This document shows, in pieces, positions 25,691-33,672 of a DNA stretch of 45,858 nt. A program made the position numbers and the translations under genes. Position 1 is the first letter of the stretch. Each line of letters starts with the position of its first letter. The notes under the pieces are model-generated. The model made no database searches and had not been told where the DNA came from. It saw only the letters and a program-made list of their open reading frames with translations. This DNA is from HGM04593 sp045578665 (lineage in GTDB: Bacteria > Bacteroidota > Bacteroidia > Bacteroidales > Bacteroidaceae), in NCBI GenBank assembly GCA_045578665.1, contig JAZNKR010000166.1, positions 1-45,858 on the forward strand. Reading direction: 5' to 3'.

Positions 25691-28600
25691 TTATCGCTTA
25701 ATATAAATCTTTTTGCCTTTGGAGGTTATGTATATTTTGCCACGTTGCAATTTTTCGGCCTTTCTGCCGTCAAGTGTATATATTGTCTCGGAAGTTTCAT
25801 CGGCTTTTATATTGCCAATTGCAGTGAGGTTGCTGCGTTTGCCAAGATAGAGCAGTCCTGCATTGCCTATCTCCTCCTTCATCAGATAGCTCTTGTTGGC
25901 AGCAGCAGATGTGGATGTGGACATGCTTTTGATGAGGGCTGTAGTACCCGCTTCGCTCGTCTCGGCTATTGTAGAGAGGAATGTCTCCTTGGCAAGCATG
26001 CGTTTGATTGTTGCGCCTTTGAGAAGATTGGCTACCTCTATCGAGGTGTCGTCGCCGGCTATAATGTTGAATGTATATGTAGCTTTGGCACCGTGGAGTA
26101 TTATCGGCATGTTTGCAGGCACAATGTTGCCGGCAATGCTGTCGAGTACAGCATATTCGTATGCGGTGCCTTCGTAACTGTCGGTGGCTGTCTGGCTGAC
26201 GACGTATGCGGTTACGCCTTCGGGAAGTTCAATGGCAAATGGGTAGCAGGCCGCATAATAGAGGCTTGCGGGGATGCTTATTCTTATTGATGTTACCTCC
26301 TGCACTTTCCAGATGTTGTTGTTGTCCGATGCACCTCCTGTCCACAGTCCTGTATTGACGTCGGAATATGAGTTTATGTAGTTGCCGCTGCCTTTGATGT
26401 TGAAGATGTAATGTTCTTTATCTTCGTCTATGCAGACTGCTTCCCATGCGGGGGCTTTTGTACGGGTATACAGTTCGCTTGTCTGGTTATTGGCTGTACC
26501 ACCGAAGTAGTGGTCACTCTGGGGATTGTAGAGATAGAAGTTGTCGTCGCGTTTTTCCCATTTCCACACCTGGTCGACCTTGATGCCTGATTTTGTTGCA
26601 CTGCGCGCCAGATTCCACGATATTTTGTCGTTGCTGTCTATCGAAGTGGATGTGCCGCAACTCAAGGCATTGCCTTTGTTTACCGAGGTGATGCTGTAGT
26701 ATTTACCTGCCACGAGTGTCTTTTGTATGTTAGTCTTTTCGTATATCTTGGTGCGTGTGCCGTCGTAGCCTACTGCCATGATGTAGGCAGATGCGAGTTC
26801 CTCTTCACTGTTGCCGGGGTAGAGTACCTGTGTATAGCTGTGGGCATCGTTGCTGCCGAGGCCATACATGGTTATGCGCAACAGTTCGCCTGCCTTGTTG
26901 TATGTCTCGAAGGCTACTGCGTTCTTCACTTCGCTGTGCTGTACGGTTACCTTACCGTTGCTGTATGTGCAGCCGGTGCCGAGGGTGGCGGGTACTTCGA
27001 GCTTAAGCTCGTCGCGGTAGATGTTGAAGTTGTGTGCGTTGATGTAGTTTATCTCCTCGGTGAATGCGGGATAACCTTTTTCCTTTACATATGCTTTGAG
27101 GTCGTTTATCATCTCCTCGGTGATGATGTTCCAGTCTTTTGTGTAGTCGTCGACATATGCGTGGATGGGGCGCAACATTCCTGCTTTTTCGAAGAAGGGG
27201 AGAAGGTCTATTTTTGCGCTGTCGCAGGCTATCTTCATCCAGTTTACCTGTTGCTTGCCGTTGGTGTTGTATTTGGTGCCGTAGTTCTCGTCGCTGCGGA
27301 TGGTCTCTATTACCATTGGGATAATATCGGGGCATTTGCCTGCGAGGGTTCCCCAAAGGTTGAGTTGCCAGAAGGGTACGAGCTTTACAAAGTGGTCGTA
27401 GTGGCGCCATGTGGTCTTTATTGTGCCGGTGTTCTTGCCGTCGGCATCCTGTCCTGCAACTGAGACGGGTGTTGGAACTTCGCCGTGGTAGTCGGGGCCG
27501 TCCTGCAACTGCCAGGGGTTGCCTTTGCGTATGCCCTCTTCGAAGTAGGTCTGCATGCGGCCGCCGCGCATTCCCGAGTATTCGTCTATGCCTGATACTT
27601 CGTCCTCAAGGCGCAGTGAGTGGCGCTTGCCGGTGAAGTGGAGCTGTGCCCATGATGCGTATATATTGTTGGTGGTCTCGCCACAGCCTGTCCATTTGAA
27701 TCCGGGAACTATCTGGTTGTTGTGTCCCCACTCGTGGCCTACACCCCAGAAGTCGAAGCTCGATGCGTCAGGTCTGGTGATGCCGCCGAGACTGTTCACA
27801 TGGCAGTATGCTCCCTCGCCGCCGGCAGCCATGAAGCCGTAGGTGGTGCCGAAGAAGAGCTGACGGTTCTTGACTTGTCGGCCATACTTTTCAAGTCCCA
27901 TAATGTCGCGCTCGGCCCACTGTACCTGTTGGTAGAGTGTCATTGTGGAGTCGATGTCTGTGGGGCAGTTCTGCAACCAGATGTATACGGGGTAGGCCGT
28001 CTGCGCATGGCGTGAACGGGTGATGAGAATGGTCGAGTCTTTTTGTGAGCGGCCTTTCAGAAGTTCTTTCCAGTCGCTGTTGGTCATTGTCTCCTGATCC
28101 CAGTAGCCTTGTACGGGGGCATTGATGAAGTGCAACTTTACGTTAGGTGCAATTTCGTAGTCGTCGGTGTAGTAGTGTACGAATACATTTCCTTCGGTGG
28201 TTGCTGTTATGTAGTTAAGACCGTTGCGCAGTGAGTAGGAACTTGAATTTTCGTTCTTTACCCAGTTCTTTATTGTGAGTCCTACGGGGTAGGTGCCGAT
28301 GCCGCTTGCCATTACTATGCACGACTGGCCGGGCTTCAGATACACACCTGTGGGGTTCTCGTAGTTGTTGTATTGGCTGCTGGTCTTCAGGCGATTGCGC
28401 AGGGTGGAGGTGGTGAGGTATGCTTCGTACTCGCCTACGCGGAACTTCTTGTATGCCTCTGCGTCGGCAAGCAGGTTGTCGACGAGGGCTTTGGCATCGG
28501 CGTCCTCAATGCTGTCGCTGCTTGTAACTTCGGGTTTCAGCTGTGTGAATAGGTCGTCCGAGAAGTATGGTGCGAGGGCATCGCGCTTGCTGTTGTCGAA

Positions 28601-29074
28601 TGCAAATGCTTCAACTTCCGAGGCTGATGCAAAGCCGTTGGTTCCGCTTTTTATGGTGAAGCGTATCTTACCGCAGGTGGCTCCTCCTTCGTGGAGGTAG
28701 AAATCGTATGCTGCGCCTGAGCCGCCGAGGTTGTAGTCGCCTATGAATGTGAAGTTGTTGTCGCTTGTGGTGGCGGTGTATTCCACTGTTACATTTTCCC
28801 AATTGCCGTTTACGTTACCGTCCTGTCGGGGGGTGTAACGCAGATAGTCGATGTGTGATTCTTCGCTGAGGGTGAGAGTAAGGGTTACGGGGAAACTGGT
28901 GGAGTACCACGAGCTATGCCATATTGTACCTGGCTTTCCGTCAATGGCTTTTGATACTTCTTCGCCAGACTGATAGCTTGTCGCAGTTGCACTCTTGAAT
29001 GAGATTTTTTTGTCTTGTGCACTGACTGCTATTGCGCTTATCATGCAAAGCAAAAGAATGATATATTTTTTCAT
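25691..29074 (-). CDS. M60-like zinc metallopeptidase with F5/8C domain (M60-1)
   Basis: This 1127-aa exported protein has a signal peptide (1-19). An F5/8C-like domain spans about 25-160. The M60 catalytic region contains HEWGH at 447-451 with E448 and a downstream third zinc ligand E466 (CGETTNN), the gluzincin arrangement. Around 790-940 there is a ricin-like beta-trefoil segment, and the C-terminus (IYTLDGRKAEKL...GKKIYIKR) resembles a short sorting tail. M60 (enhancin) peptidases of gut commensals cut mucin-type O-glycoproteins. It differs from the three tandem paralogues in N-terminal domain and HExxH context. It is the first gene of a four-gene apparent operon with nhaA, engB and a thioredoxin. 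Confidence 0.9.
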   Translation of the reverse strand: MKKYIILLLCMISAIAVSAQDKKISFKSATATSYQSGEEVSKAIDGKPGTIWHSSWYSTSFPVTLTLTLSEESHIDYLRYTPRQDGNVNGNWENVTVEYTATTSDNNFTFIGDYNLGGSGAAYDFYLHEGGATCGKIRFTIKSGTNGFASASEVEAFAFDNSKRDALAPYFSDDLFTQLKPEVTSSDSIEDADAKALVDNLLADAEAYKKFRVGEYEAYLTTSTLRNRLKTSSQYNNYENPTGVYLKPGQSCIVMASGIGTYPVGLTIKNWVKNENSSSYSLRNGLNYITATTEGNVFVHYYTDDYEIAPNVKLHFINAPVQGYWDQETMTNSDWKELLKGRSQKDSTILITRSRHAQTAYPVYIWLQNCPTDIDSTMTLYQQVQWAERDIMGLEKYGRQVKNRQLFFGTTYGFMAAGGEGAYCHVNSLGGITRPDASSFDFWGVGHEWGHNNQIVPGFKWTGCGETTNNIYASWAQLHFTGKRHSLRLEDEVSGIDEYSGMRGGRMQTYFEEGIRKGNPWQLQDGPDYHGEVPTPVSVAGQDADGKNTGTIKTTWRHYDHFVKLVPFWQLNLWGTLAGKCPDIIPMVIETIRSDENYGTKYNTNGKQQVNWMKIACDSAKIDLLPFFEKAGMLRPIHAYVDDYTKDWNIITEEMINDLKAYVKEKGYPAFTEEINYINAHNFNIYRDELKLEVPATLGTGCTYSNGKVTVQHSEVKNAVAFETYNKAGELLRITMYGLGSNDAHSYTQVLYPGNSEEELASAYIMAVGYDGTRTKIYEKTNIQKTLVAGKYYSITSVNKGNALSCGTSTSIDSNDKISWNLARSATKSGIKVDQVWKWEKRDDNFYLYNPQSDHYFGGTANNQTSELYTRTKAPAWEAVCIDEDKEHYIFNIKGSGNYINSYSDVNTGLWTGGASDNNNIWKVQEVTSIRISIPASLYYAACYPFAIELPEGVTAYVVSQTATDSYEGTAYEYAVLDSIAGNIVPANMPIILHGAKATYTFNIIAGDDTSIEVANLLKGATIKRMLAKETFLSTIAETSEAGTTALIKSMSTSTSAAANKSYLMKEEIGNAGLLYLGKRSNLTAIGNIKADETSETIYTLDGRKAEKLQRGKIYITSKGKKIYIKR

Positions 29075-29122
29075 AGTCTTATAATATTTTGCTAGTTTTT
29101 TCGCCTACCATCCGATGATAGG

Positions 29123-29130
29123 CAAAGTTA
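29123..29130 (-). promoter_or_regulatory. Candidate -7 box for M60-1
   Basis: TAACTTTG on the minus strand matches TAnnTTTG, 48 bp before the M60-1 start. No clear -33 element is visible. It overlaps the edge of an imperfect hairpin (29103-29123) in the shared divergent intergenic region. Confidence 0.4.
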
Positions 29131-29285
29131 AGTATATTTTCCATTTTTTATATATGTATTGTTTGAGTTTTGAATAAAAAATATTTCAAATTTTCATTTT
29201 TTTCAGATTCTTTTCAGAATCGGGTATGATATTTGCACCAGAGATAATTGTTATACTGATGTCTAATTTTGAAATTTTGATAATT

Positions 29286-29726
29286 ATGAAAAAGTTATTT
29301 GCTACTGTTATTGCTCTCTTTTCGATAGGTATTTCCATCGCATCAGCCGATAATGACCGTATAATCGCCAAAGAGAATCTCCCGAATGTTTCACAGCAGT
29401 TCATAAGCAAGTATTTCGGCGACCTGAACATTACTTACGCTAAAGAGGAGCGCGGCTTCTTCGAAAAATCTTTCGAGGTGGTATTCGCCGATGGCACTAA
29501 GGTGGAATTTGCCCGCAATGGGGAGTGGAAAGAGATTGATTGCCGTCGTTCTTCGGTTCCTTCGCCGATAATACCCGACAAGATTCTGAAATATGTAAAG
29601 AACAATTACCCCGATGCTAAGATATTGCAGATTGAGCGCGACAGAAACGATTACGAGGTGAGACTGTCGAACCGTCTGGAACTGACCTTTGACAAGGCAT
29701 TCAATATCATAGATATAGACGATTGA
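29286..29726 (+). CDS. Exported PepSY-like (DUF2874) protein
   Basis: This 146-aa protein has a signal peptide (1-20, ending near IASADN). Two PepSY-like repeats follow, with alternating strands and helices such as VSQQFISKYFGD and ILKYVKNNYPDAKI. This family (PF11396) is described as beta-lactamase-inhibitor-like or PepSY-like; PepSY domains in secreted proteases can be inhibitory. ATG at 29286 gives the signal peptide. It is divergent from the M60 metallopeptidase, and a second PepSY-like gene follows after 52 bp. Function is otherwise unknown. Confidence 0.8.
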   Translation: MKKLFATVIALFSIGISIASADNDRIIAKENLPNVSQQFISKYFGDLNITYAKEERGFFEKSFEVVFADGTKVEFARNGEWKEIDCRRSSVPSPIIPDKILKYVKNNYPDAKILQIERDRNDYEVRLSNRLELTFDKAFNIIDIDD

Positions 29727-29778
29727 TAAAAGAATGATTACTGAAATAAATTGTTAACCTATAAAAACTTTGAATATT

Positions 29779-30225
29779 ATGAAAAATCTTATGAAATATG
29801 CTTTATCGGCATTGATGCTTATGAGTGTTATAGCACTTGGTGCTTGTAGCGACGACAACGATAGCAAGCCTGTTGTAGACGAGAGTGTAAAGAGTTTCAT
29901 ACTCGACAAATACCCCGGCGCAGTGATAAGGGATGCAGACTACGAGGGCGCTTACCTCGAGGTGGAGATTATGCACGACGCGCGTATAAAGGATGTATAT
30001 TTCAATTCGGCTGATGAATGGGTTGCTACCTCCTGGGATGTTGCGATTGCCGAACTTCCTGCGGCTGTAACCACGGCTGTAAAAGAGGCATATCCCGATT
30101 ACCGCATAGATGATGCCGACTATGTAGTTACTCCTCAGAGAGAGTCGTACCGCATAGACTTGGAGCGCGGAAACTTCGAAAAGTTGCTTTACCTGACTCC
30201 CGAAGGAGAGATTATAACTGAATAG
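29779..30225 (+). CDS. PepSY-like (DUF2874) lipoprotein
   Basis: This 148-aa lipoprotein has its lipobox at LGAC, followed by acidic SDDND, a +2-region pattern often seen on surface-exposed Bacteroidetes lipoproteins. It carries two PepSY-like repeats (IRDADYEGAYLEVEI and YPDYRIDDADYVVT). The true start is ATG at 29779; an in-frame TTG at 29770 is possible. It is paired with the upstream exported PepSY-like gene and probably on the same transcript. The two may bind a peptide or peptidase, but no partner is shown. Confidence 0.8.
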   Translation: MKNLMKYALSALMLMSVIALGACSDDNDSKPVVDESVKSFILDKYPGAVIRDADYEGAYLEVEIMHDARIKDVYFNSADEWVATSWDVAIAELPAAVTTAVKEAYPDYRIDDADYVVTPQRESYRIDLERGNFEKLLYLTPEGEIITE

Positions 30226-30237
30226 CTCTATCACATC

Positions 30238-30285
30238 CATAAAACAGAAAAGGCTCGCCACGCAGCGAGCCTTTTCTGTTTTATG
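30238..30285. terminator. Bidirectional terminator between PepSY pair and asd
   Basis: Perfect 21-bp arms (30238-30258 and 30265-30285) with a 6-nt loop separate converging genes; A/T-rich outer stems serve both strands. Confidence 0.9.
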
Positions 30286-30294
30286 TGATTCTTA

Positions 30295-31302
30295 TTATTT
30301 CTTGGGGTTCTTGATGAGGAACTCTGCTATCTGCACAGCATTGAGTGCTGCGCCTTTCTTTATCTGGTCGCCTACAATCCACATTGTTATTCCATTGGGA
30401 TTTGTGAGGTCCTTGCGGATGCGTCCGGCATATACAGGGTCCGAACCTGCGAGGAAGAGGGGCATGGGATACTCTTTCTTCTCGGGGTTGTCCATGAGTA
30501 CAAGTCCTTCGCCGTTTTCTACAGCTTCGCGCACCTGCTCCACTGTGAGAGGCTCTTCGGTCTCTATCCACAGAGACTGTGAGTGTGAACGGAGGGCGGG
30601 TACACGCACGCAGGTTGCACTTACCTCTATATCGCTGTGCATAATCTTGCGTGTCTCGTTATACATCTTCATCTCCTCTTTTGTATATCCGTTGTCGGTG
30701 AATACATCTATCTGGGGGATAAGGTTGAAGGCAAGCTGATAGGCAAACTTCTCTACTGTGGGCTCTTCGCCTGCAAGCACCTGACGGTACTGCTCGTAGA
30801 GCTCTGCCATTGCAGATGCTCCCGCTCCGCTGGCTGCCTGATAGGTTGATGCGTGTACGCGCTTGATGTGTGAGAGGTTCTCGATGGCCTTGAGTGCAAC
30901 CACCATCTGTATTGTAGTGCAGTTGGGGTTGGCGATGATGCCGCGCGGTGTGTCGTATGCATCGGTGGGGTTGACCTCGGGTACTACAAGGGGTACATCG
31001 CTATCCATGCGGAATGCGCTTGAGTTGTCTATCATTATAGTGCCGTGTTTTGTGATGGTCTCGGCAAATTCTTTCGATGTGGAACCGCCTGCCGATACAA
31101 AGGCATAGTCTATTCCTTTGAAGTCGTCGTTGTGCTTCAACTCCTTGACTGTATATTCTACACCACGGAAGGTGTATGTCTTTCCTGCACTGCGAGACGA
31201 ACCGAAGAGTACAAGTTCGTCAAAAGGGAAATTTCTCTCGTCGAGCACGCGAAGGAACTCTTGTCCCACTGCGCCACTGACGCCAACGATTGCTATTTTC
31301 AT
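30295..31302 (-). CDS. asd: Aspartate-semialdehyde dehydrogenase
   Basis: This 335-aa cytosolic enzyme reduces aspartyl phosphate to aspartate semialdehyde with NADPH, feeding lysine/diaminopimelate, threonine and methionine synthesis. The NADP loop GVSGAVGQEF starts at residue 7. The active-site cysteine is C128 in NPNCTT, and the HSQS motif is present later. Length is normal. It has its own TACTTTTG -7 box, so it is not simply driven by lgt. Confidence 0.96.
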   Translation of the reverse strand: MKIAIVGVSGAVGQEFLRVLDERNFPFDELVLFGSSRSAGKTYTFRGVEYTVKELKHNDDFKGIDYAFVSAGGSTSKEFAETITKHGTIMIDNSSAFRMDSDVPLVVPEVNPTDAYDTPRGIIANPNCTTIQMVVALKAIENLSHIKRVHASTYQAASGAGASAMAELYEQYRQVLAGEEPTVEKFAYQLAFNLIPQIDVFTDNGYTKEEMKMYNETRKIMHSDIEVSATCVRVPALRSHSQSLWIETEEPLTVEQVREAVENGEGLVLMDNPEKKEYPMPLFLAGSDPVYAGRIRKDLTNPNGITMWIVGDQIKKGAALNAVQIAEFLIKNPKK

Positions 31303-31347
31303 TGTTTTATGTTATGTATTTTGTGTTTATCCGTTTTTTTGCGGTTG

Positions 31348-31355
31348 CAAAAGTA
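31348..31355 (-). promoter_or_regulatory. Candidate -7 box for asd
   Basis: TACTTTTG on the minus strand matches TAnnTTTG, 45 bp upstream of the asd start in the gap after lgt. No -33 element is evident. Confidence 0.4.
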
Positions 31356-31387
31356 CAAGAAATTTCGCACATTATGGGTATATGGGA

Positions 31388-32209
31388 TTATTTTTTATTG
31401 AAACCACGCCACATACATACGAATCCTATTACCATGAAGGGGATGCTCAACCACTGTCCCATGTCCAATGTCATGCCCTCTTCGAATGCCGACTGCACCT
31501 CTTTGAGGAACTCCACGAAGAAACGGAAGGTGAAGATTGTAGCAAGGCAATATCCGAAGTAGAAGAGACTTCCCACTTTCGAAGGATACTTTTTATAGAG
31601 CAGCAATCCTCCGATGAATATTGCAAAATAGGCTATCGCCTCGTACAACTGGGCAGGATGGCGCGGAAATTCATCGACCTGGGCAAATATCACTCCCCAC
31701 GGCATTTCGGTAACGTTGCCAAGAATTTCGGAGTTGAAAAAATTACCCATCCTTATCATACCTGCAACAATGGGGGTGGTGATGGCTATATTGTCGAGCA
31801 ACCATGCAAAGGAGAGCTTTGTGCGCAGGGTGTATATCCACAGGGCTATAAAGAGTCCTATCGTACCTCCATGACTTGCAAGTCCTTGATAACCTATGAA
31901 TTTCCACCCGGTAGCAGTCTCTTTTATAGGTAGGAACATCTCTATTATGTGATTGAAATAGTATTGTGGCTCATAGAATATGCAATGTCCCAAACGTGCA
32001 CCGATGAGTATACCCAGGAAGCAGTACATGAAGAGTGGTTCGAACAGCTCCATGCTTACCTTCTGACGCTTGTAGAGATGTTTCATTATGAAATATCCCG
32101 AGAGCAGACCTATCACCCAACAGAGTGAGTAGTAACGCACTTCGAATCCCAACAGGGAGAATGGACCTGTTGCGGGATCCCATACTATGTAACAAGGTGT
32201 TGCAGCCAT
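31388..32209 (-). CDS. lgt: Prolipoprotein diacylglyceryl transferase
   Basis: This 273-aa inner-membrane enzyme attaches diacylglycerol to the lipobox cysteine of prolipoproteins. About seven membrane segments are seen. Family motifs include GARLGHCIFYEP, the HGG of LASHGGTIG and the RMGNFFNSE signature. It starts 16 bp after ychF and probably shares its transcript. It would act on the several lipoproteins encoded in this window. Confidence 0.95.
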   Translation of the reverse strand: MAATPCYIVWDPATGPFSLLGFEVRYYSLCWVIGLLSGYFIMKHLYKRQKVSMELFEPLFMYCFLGILIGARLGHCIFYEPQYYFNHIIEMFLPIKETATGWKFIGYQGLASHGGTIGLFIALWIYTLRTKLSFAWLLDNIAITTPIVAGMIRMGNFFNSEILGNVTEMPWGVIFAQVDEFPRHPAQLYEAIAYFAIFIGGLLLYKKYPSKVGSLFYFGYCLATIFTFRFFVEFLKEVQSAFEEGMTLDMGQWLSIPFMVIGFVCMWRGFNKK

Positions 32210-32225
32210 ATTGTTTCTGCTTTAT

Positions 32226-33329
32226 TTACACATTGAAGCGGAAGTGCATGATGTCTCCATCCTGCACGATATACTCCTTACCCTCGACGCTCATCTTTCC
32301 TGCCTCTTTGACAGCAGCCTCGGAGCCGAGAGTAATATAGTCGTCATATTTTATAACCTCGGCACGTATGAAGCCCTTCTCGAAATCAGTGTGGATGACT
32401 CCTGCACATTGGGGAGCCTTCCAGCCTTTGCGGAATGTCCATGCCTTCACCTCCATCTCTCCGGCTGTGATGAATGTCTGCAATGTGAGCAGGCTGTATA
32501 TGGCCTTTATCAGACGGTCGCAACCCGACTCCGAGAGACCCATATCTTCGAGGAACATCTGTTTCTCCTCGTAGCTTTCGAGCTCGGCAATCTCAGCTTC
32601 TGCCTGTGCCGAGATTATCAGCAGTTCGGCATTCTCGTCTTTTATTGCCTCGCGCACTGCCTCTACATATTTGTTTCCCGATGCCGCAGAAGTATCGTCC
32701 ACGTTGCACACATAAAGCACAGGCTTTGCAGTCAAAAGGAAAAGATTCTTTGCTACCTGCTGCTCATCATCAGTGTCGAAAGTGATGGTACGTGCCGACT
32801 TTCCGGCTTCGAGCGCAGCCTTGTACTGCATCAGCACATCGTATTCGAGCTTTGCCATCTTGTCGCCACCTACACGTGCCTGTTTCTCCACACGTTTGAT
32901 GCGGTTCTCTACTGTTTCGAGGTCCTTGAGCTGAAGCTCTATGTCGATTATTTCCTTGTCGCGTACAGGGTCAACCGAACCGTCGACATGCACAATGTTG
33001 TCGTTGTCGAAACAGCGCAACACGTGTATAATAGCATCTGTCTCGCGGATGTTTCCAAGGAATTGGTTGCCGAGTCCCTCGCCTTTGCTTGCACCTTTTA
33101 CAAGACCTGCAATATCCACAATGTCGCATGTGGCAGGCACAATGCGTCCTGGATGAACTATTTCGGCAAGTTTGTTGAGACGTTCATCGGGAACGGTTAT
33201 CTGTCCCAACTGTGCATCGATTGTACAGAAGGGGAAGTTTGCTGCCTGTGCCTTTGCACTTGAGAGACAGTTGAAAAGAGTGGATTTTCCTACGTTGGGC
33301 AAGCCAACTATTCCTGCTTTTAGAGCCAT
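32226..33329 (-). CDS. ychF: Obg-like ATPase YchF
   Basis: This 367-aa cytosolic P-loop ATPase is linked to the ribosome and stress. Residues GLPNVGKST form the P-loop and DIAGLVKGAS the G3 region. A coiled-coil insert and a C-terminal TGS-like domain (about 285-365) complete the family architecture. It is preceded by TATCTTTG and by three tandem copies of an 82-84 bp repeat. Confidence 0.96.
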   Translation of the reverse strand: MALKAGIVGLPNVGKSTLFNCLSSAKAQAANFPFCTIDAQLGQITVPDERLNKLAEIVHPGRIVPATCDIVDIAGLVKGASKGEGLGNQFLGNIRETDAIIHVLRCFDNDNIVHVDGSVDPVRDKEIIDIELQLKDLETVENRIKRVEKQARVGGDKMAKLEYDVLMQYKAALEAGKSARTITFDTDDEQQVAKNLFLLTAKPVLYVCNVDDTSAASGNKYVEAVREAIKDENAELLIISAQAEAEIAELESYEEKQMFLEDMGLSESGCDRLIKAIYSLLTLQTFITAGEMEVKAWTFRKGWKAPQCAGVIHTDFEKGFIRAEVIKYDDYITLGSEAAVKEAGKMSVEGKEYIVQDGDIMHFRFNV

Positions 33330-33358
33330 ATTCTATTTTGTTTCAGTTTATTTTTTTG

Positions 33359-33366
33359 CAAAGATA
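33359..33366 (-). promoter_or_regulatory. Candidate -7 box for ychF
   Basis: TATCTTTG matches TAnnTTTG, 30 bp before the start. Its outer base is the first base of the tandem repeat array, so the repeats occupy the region where upstream promoter elements would lie. Confidence 0.5.
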
Positions 33367-33613
33367 GTGAAAGGCGAGTGAAGAAAAAACAAGCTCGCTT
33401 GATTTTTTATTCCGAGCCGCATCCTATCTTCGTCGGTACGACAGAGTAGTGAAAGGCGAGTGAAGAAAAAACAAGCTCGCTTGATTTTTTATTCCGAGCC
33501 GCATCCTATCTTCGTCGGTACGACAGAGTAGTGAAAGGCGAGTGAAGAAAAAAAACAAGCTCGCTTGATTTTTTATTCCGAGCCGCATCCTATCTTCGTC
33601 GGAACGACTGAGT
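33366..33613. repeat. Three tandem 82-84 bp repeats upstream of ychF
   Basis: Units are 33366-33447, 33448-33529 and 33530-33613. The first two are identical over most of their length; the third has two extra A and a few substitutions near its end. Each unit contains a palindromic core CAAGCTCGCTTG between A-run and T-run, able to fold into a hairpin. The whole array is intergenic between M60-2 and ychF. Similar repeats beside TATCTTTG boxes are familiar in Bacteroides intergenic DNA. Confidence 0.9.
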
Positions 33614-33621
33614 AACTAAAA

Positions 33622-33647
33622 GCTGCGCCAAAAAATTTTAGCGCAGC
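33622..33647 (-). terminator. Hairpin after M60-2
   Basis: A 7-bp GCTGCGC/GCGCAGC stem (33622-33628 with 33641-33647) lies 25 bp after the M60-2 stop. A TTTT run follows on the minus strand and a longer T-run on the plus strand. Confidence 0.6.
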
Positions 33648-33672
33648 CTCTTTTTTAATATCCGTAAAAAAC

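Noticed and set aside
32211..33263. A 350-codon open frame on the plus strand
   Set aside because: It is antisense to ychF, a clearly conserved housekeeping gene, and its translation shows no family motif.
33366..33613. Possible CRISPR array
   Set aside because: Units are contiguous without unique spacers, so this is a simple tandem repeat.
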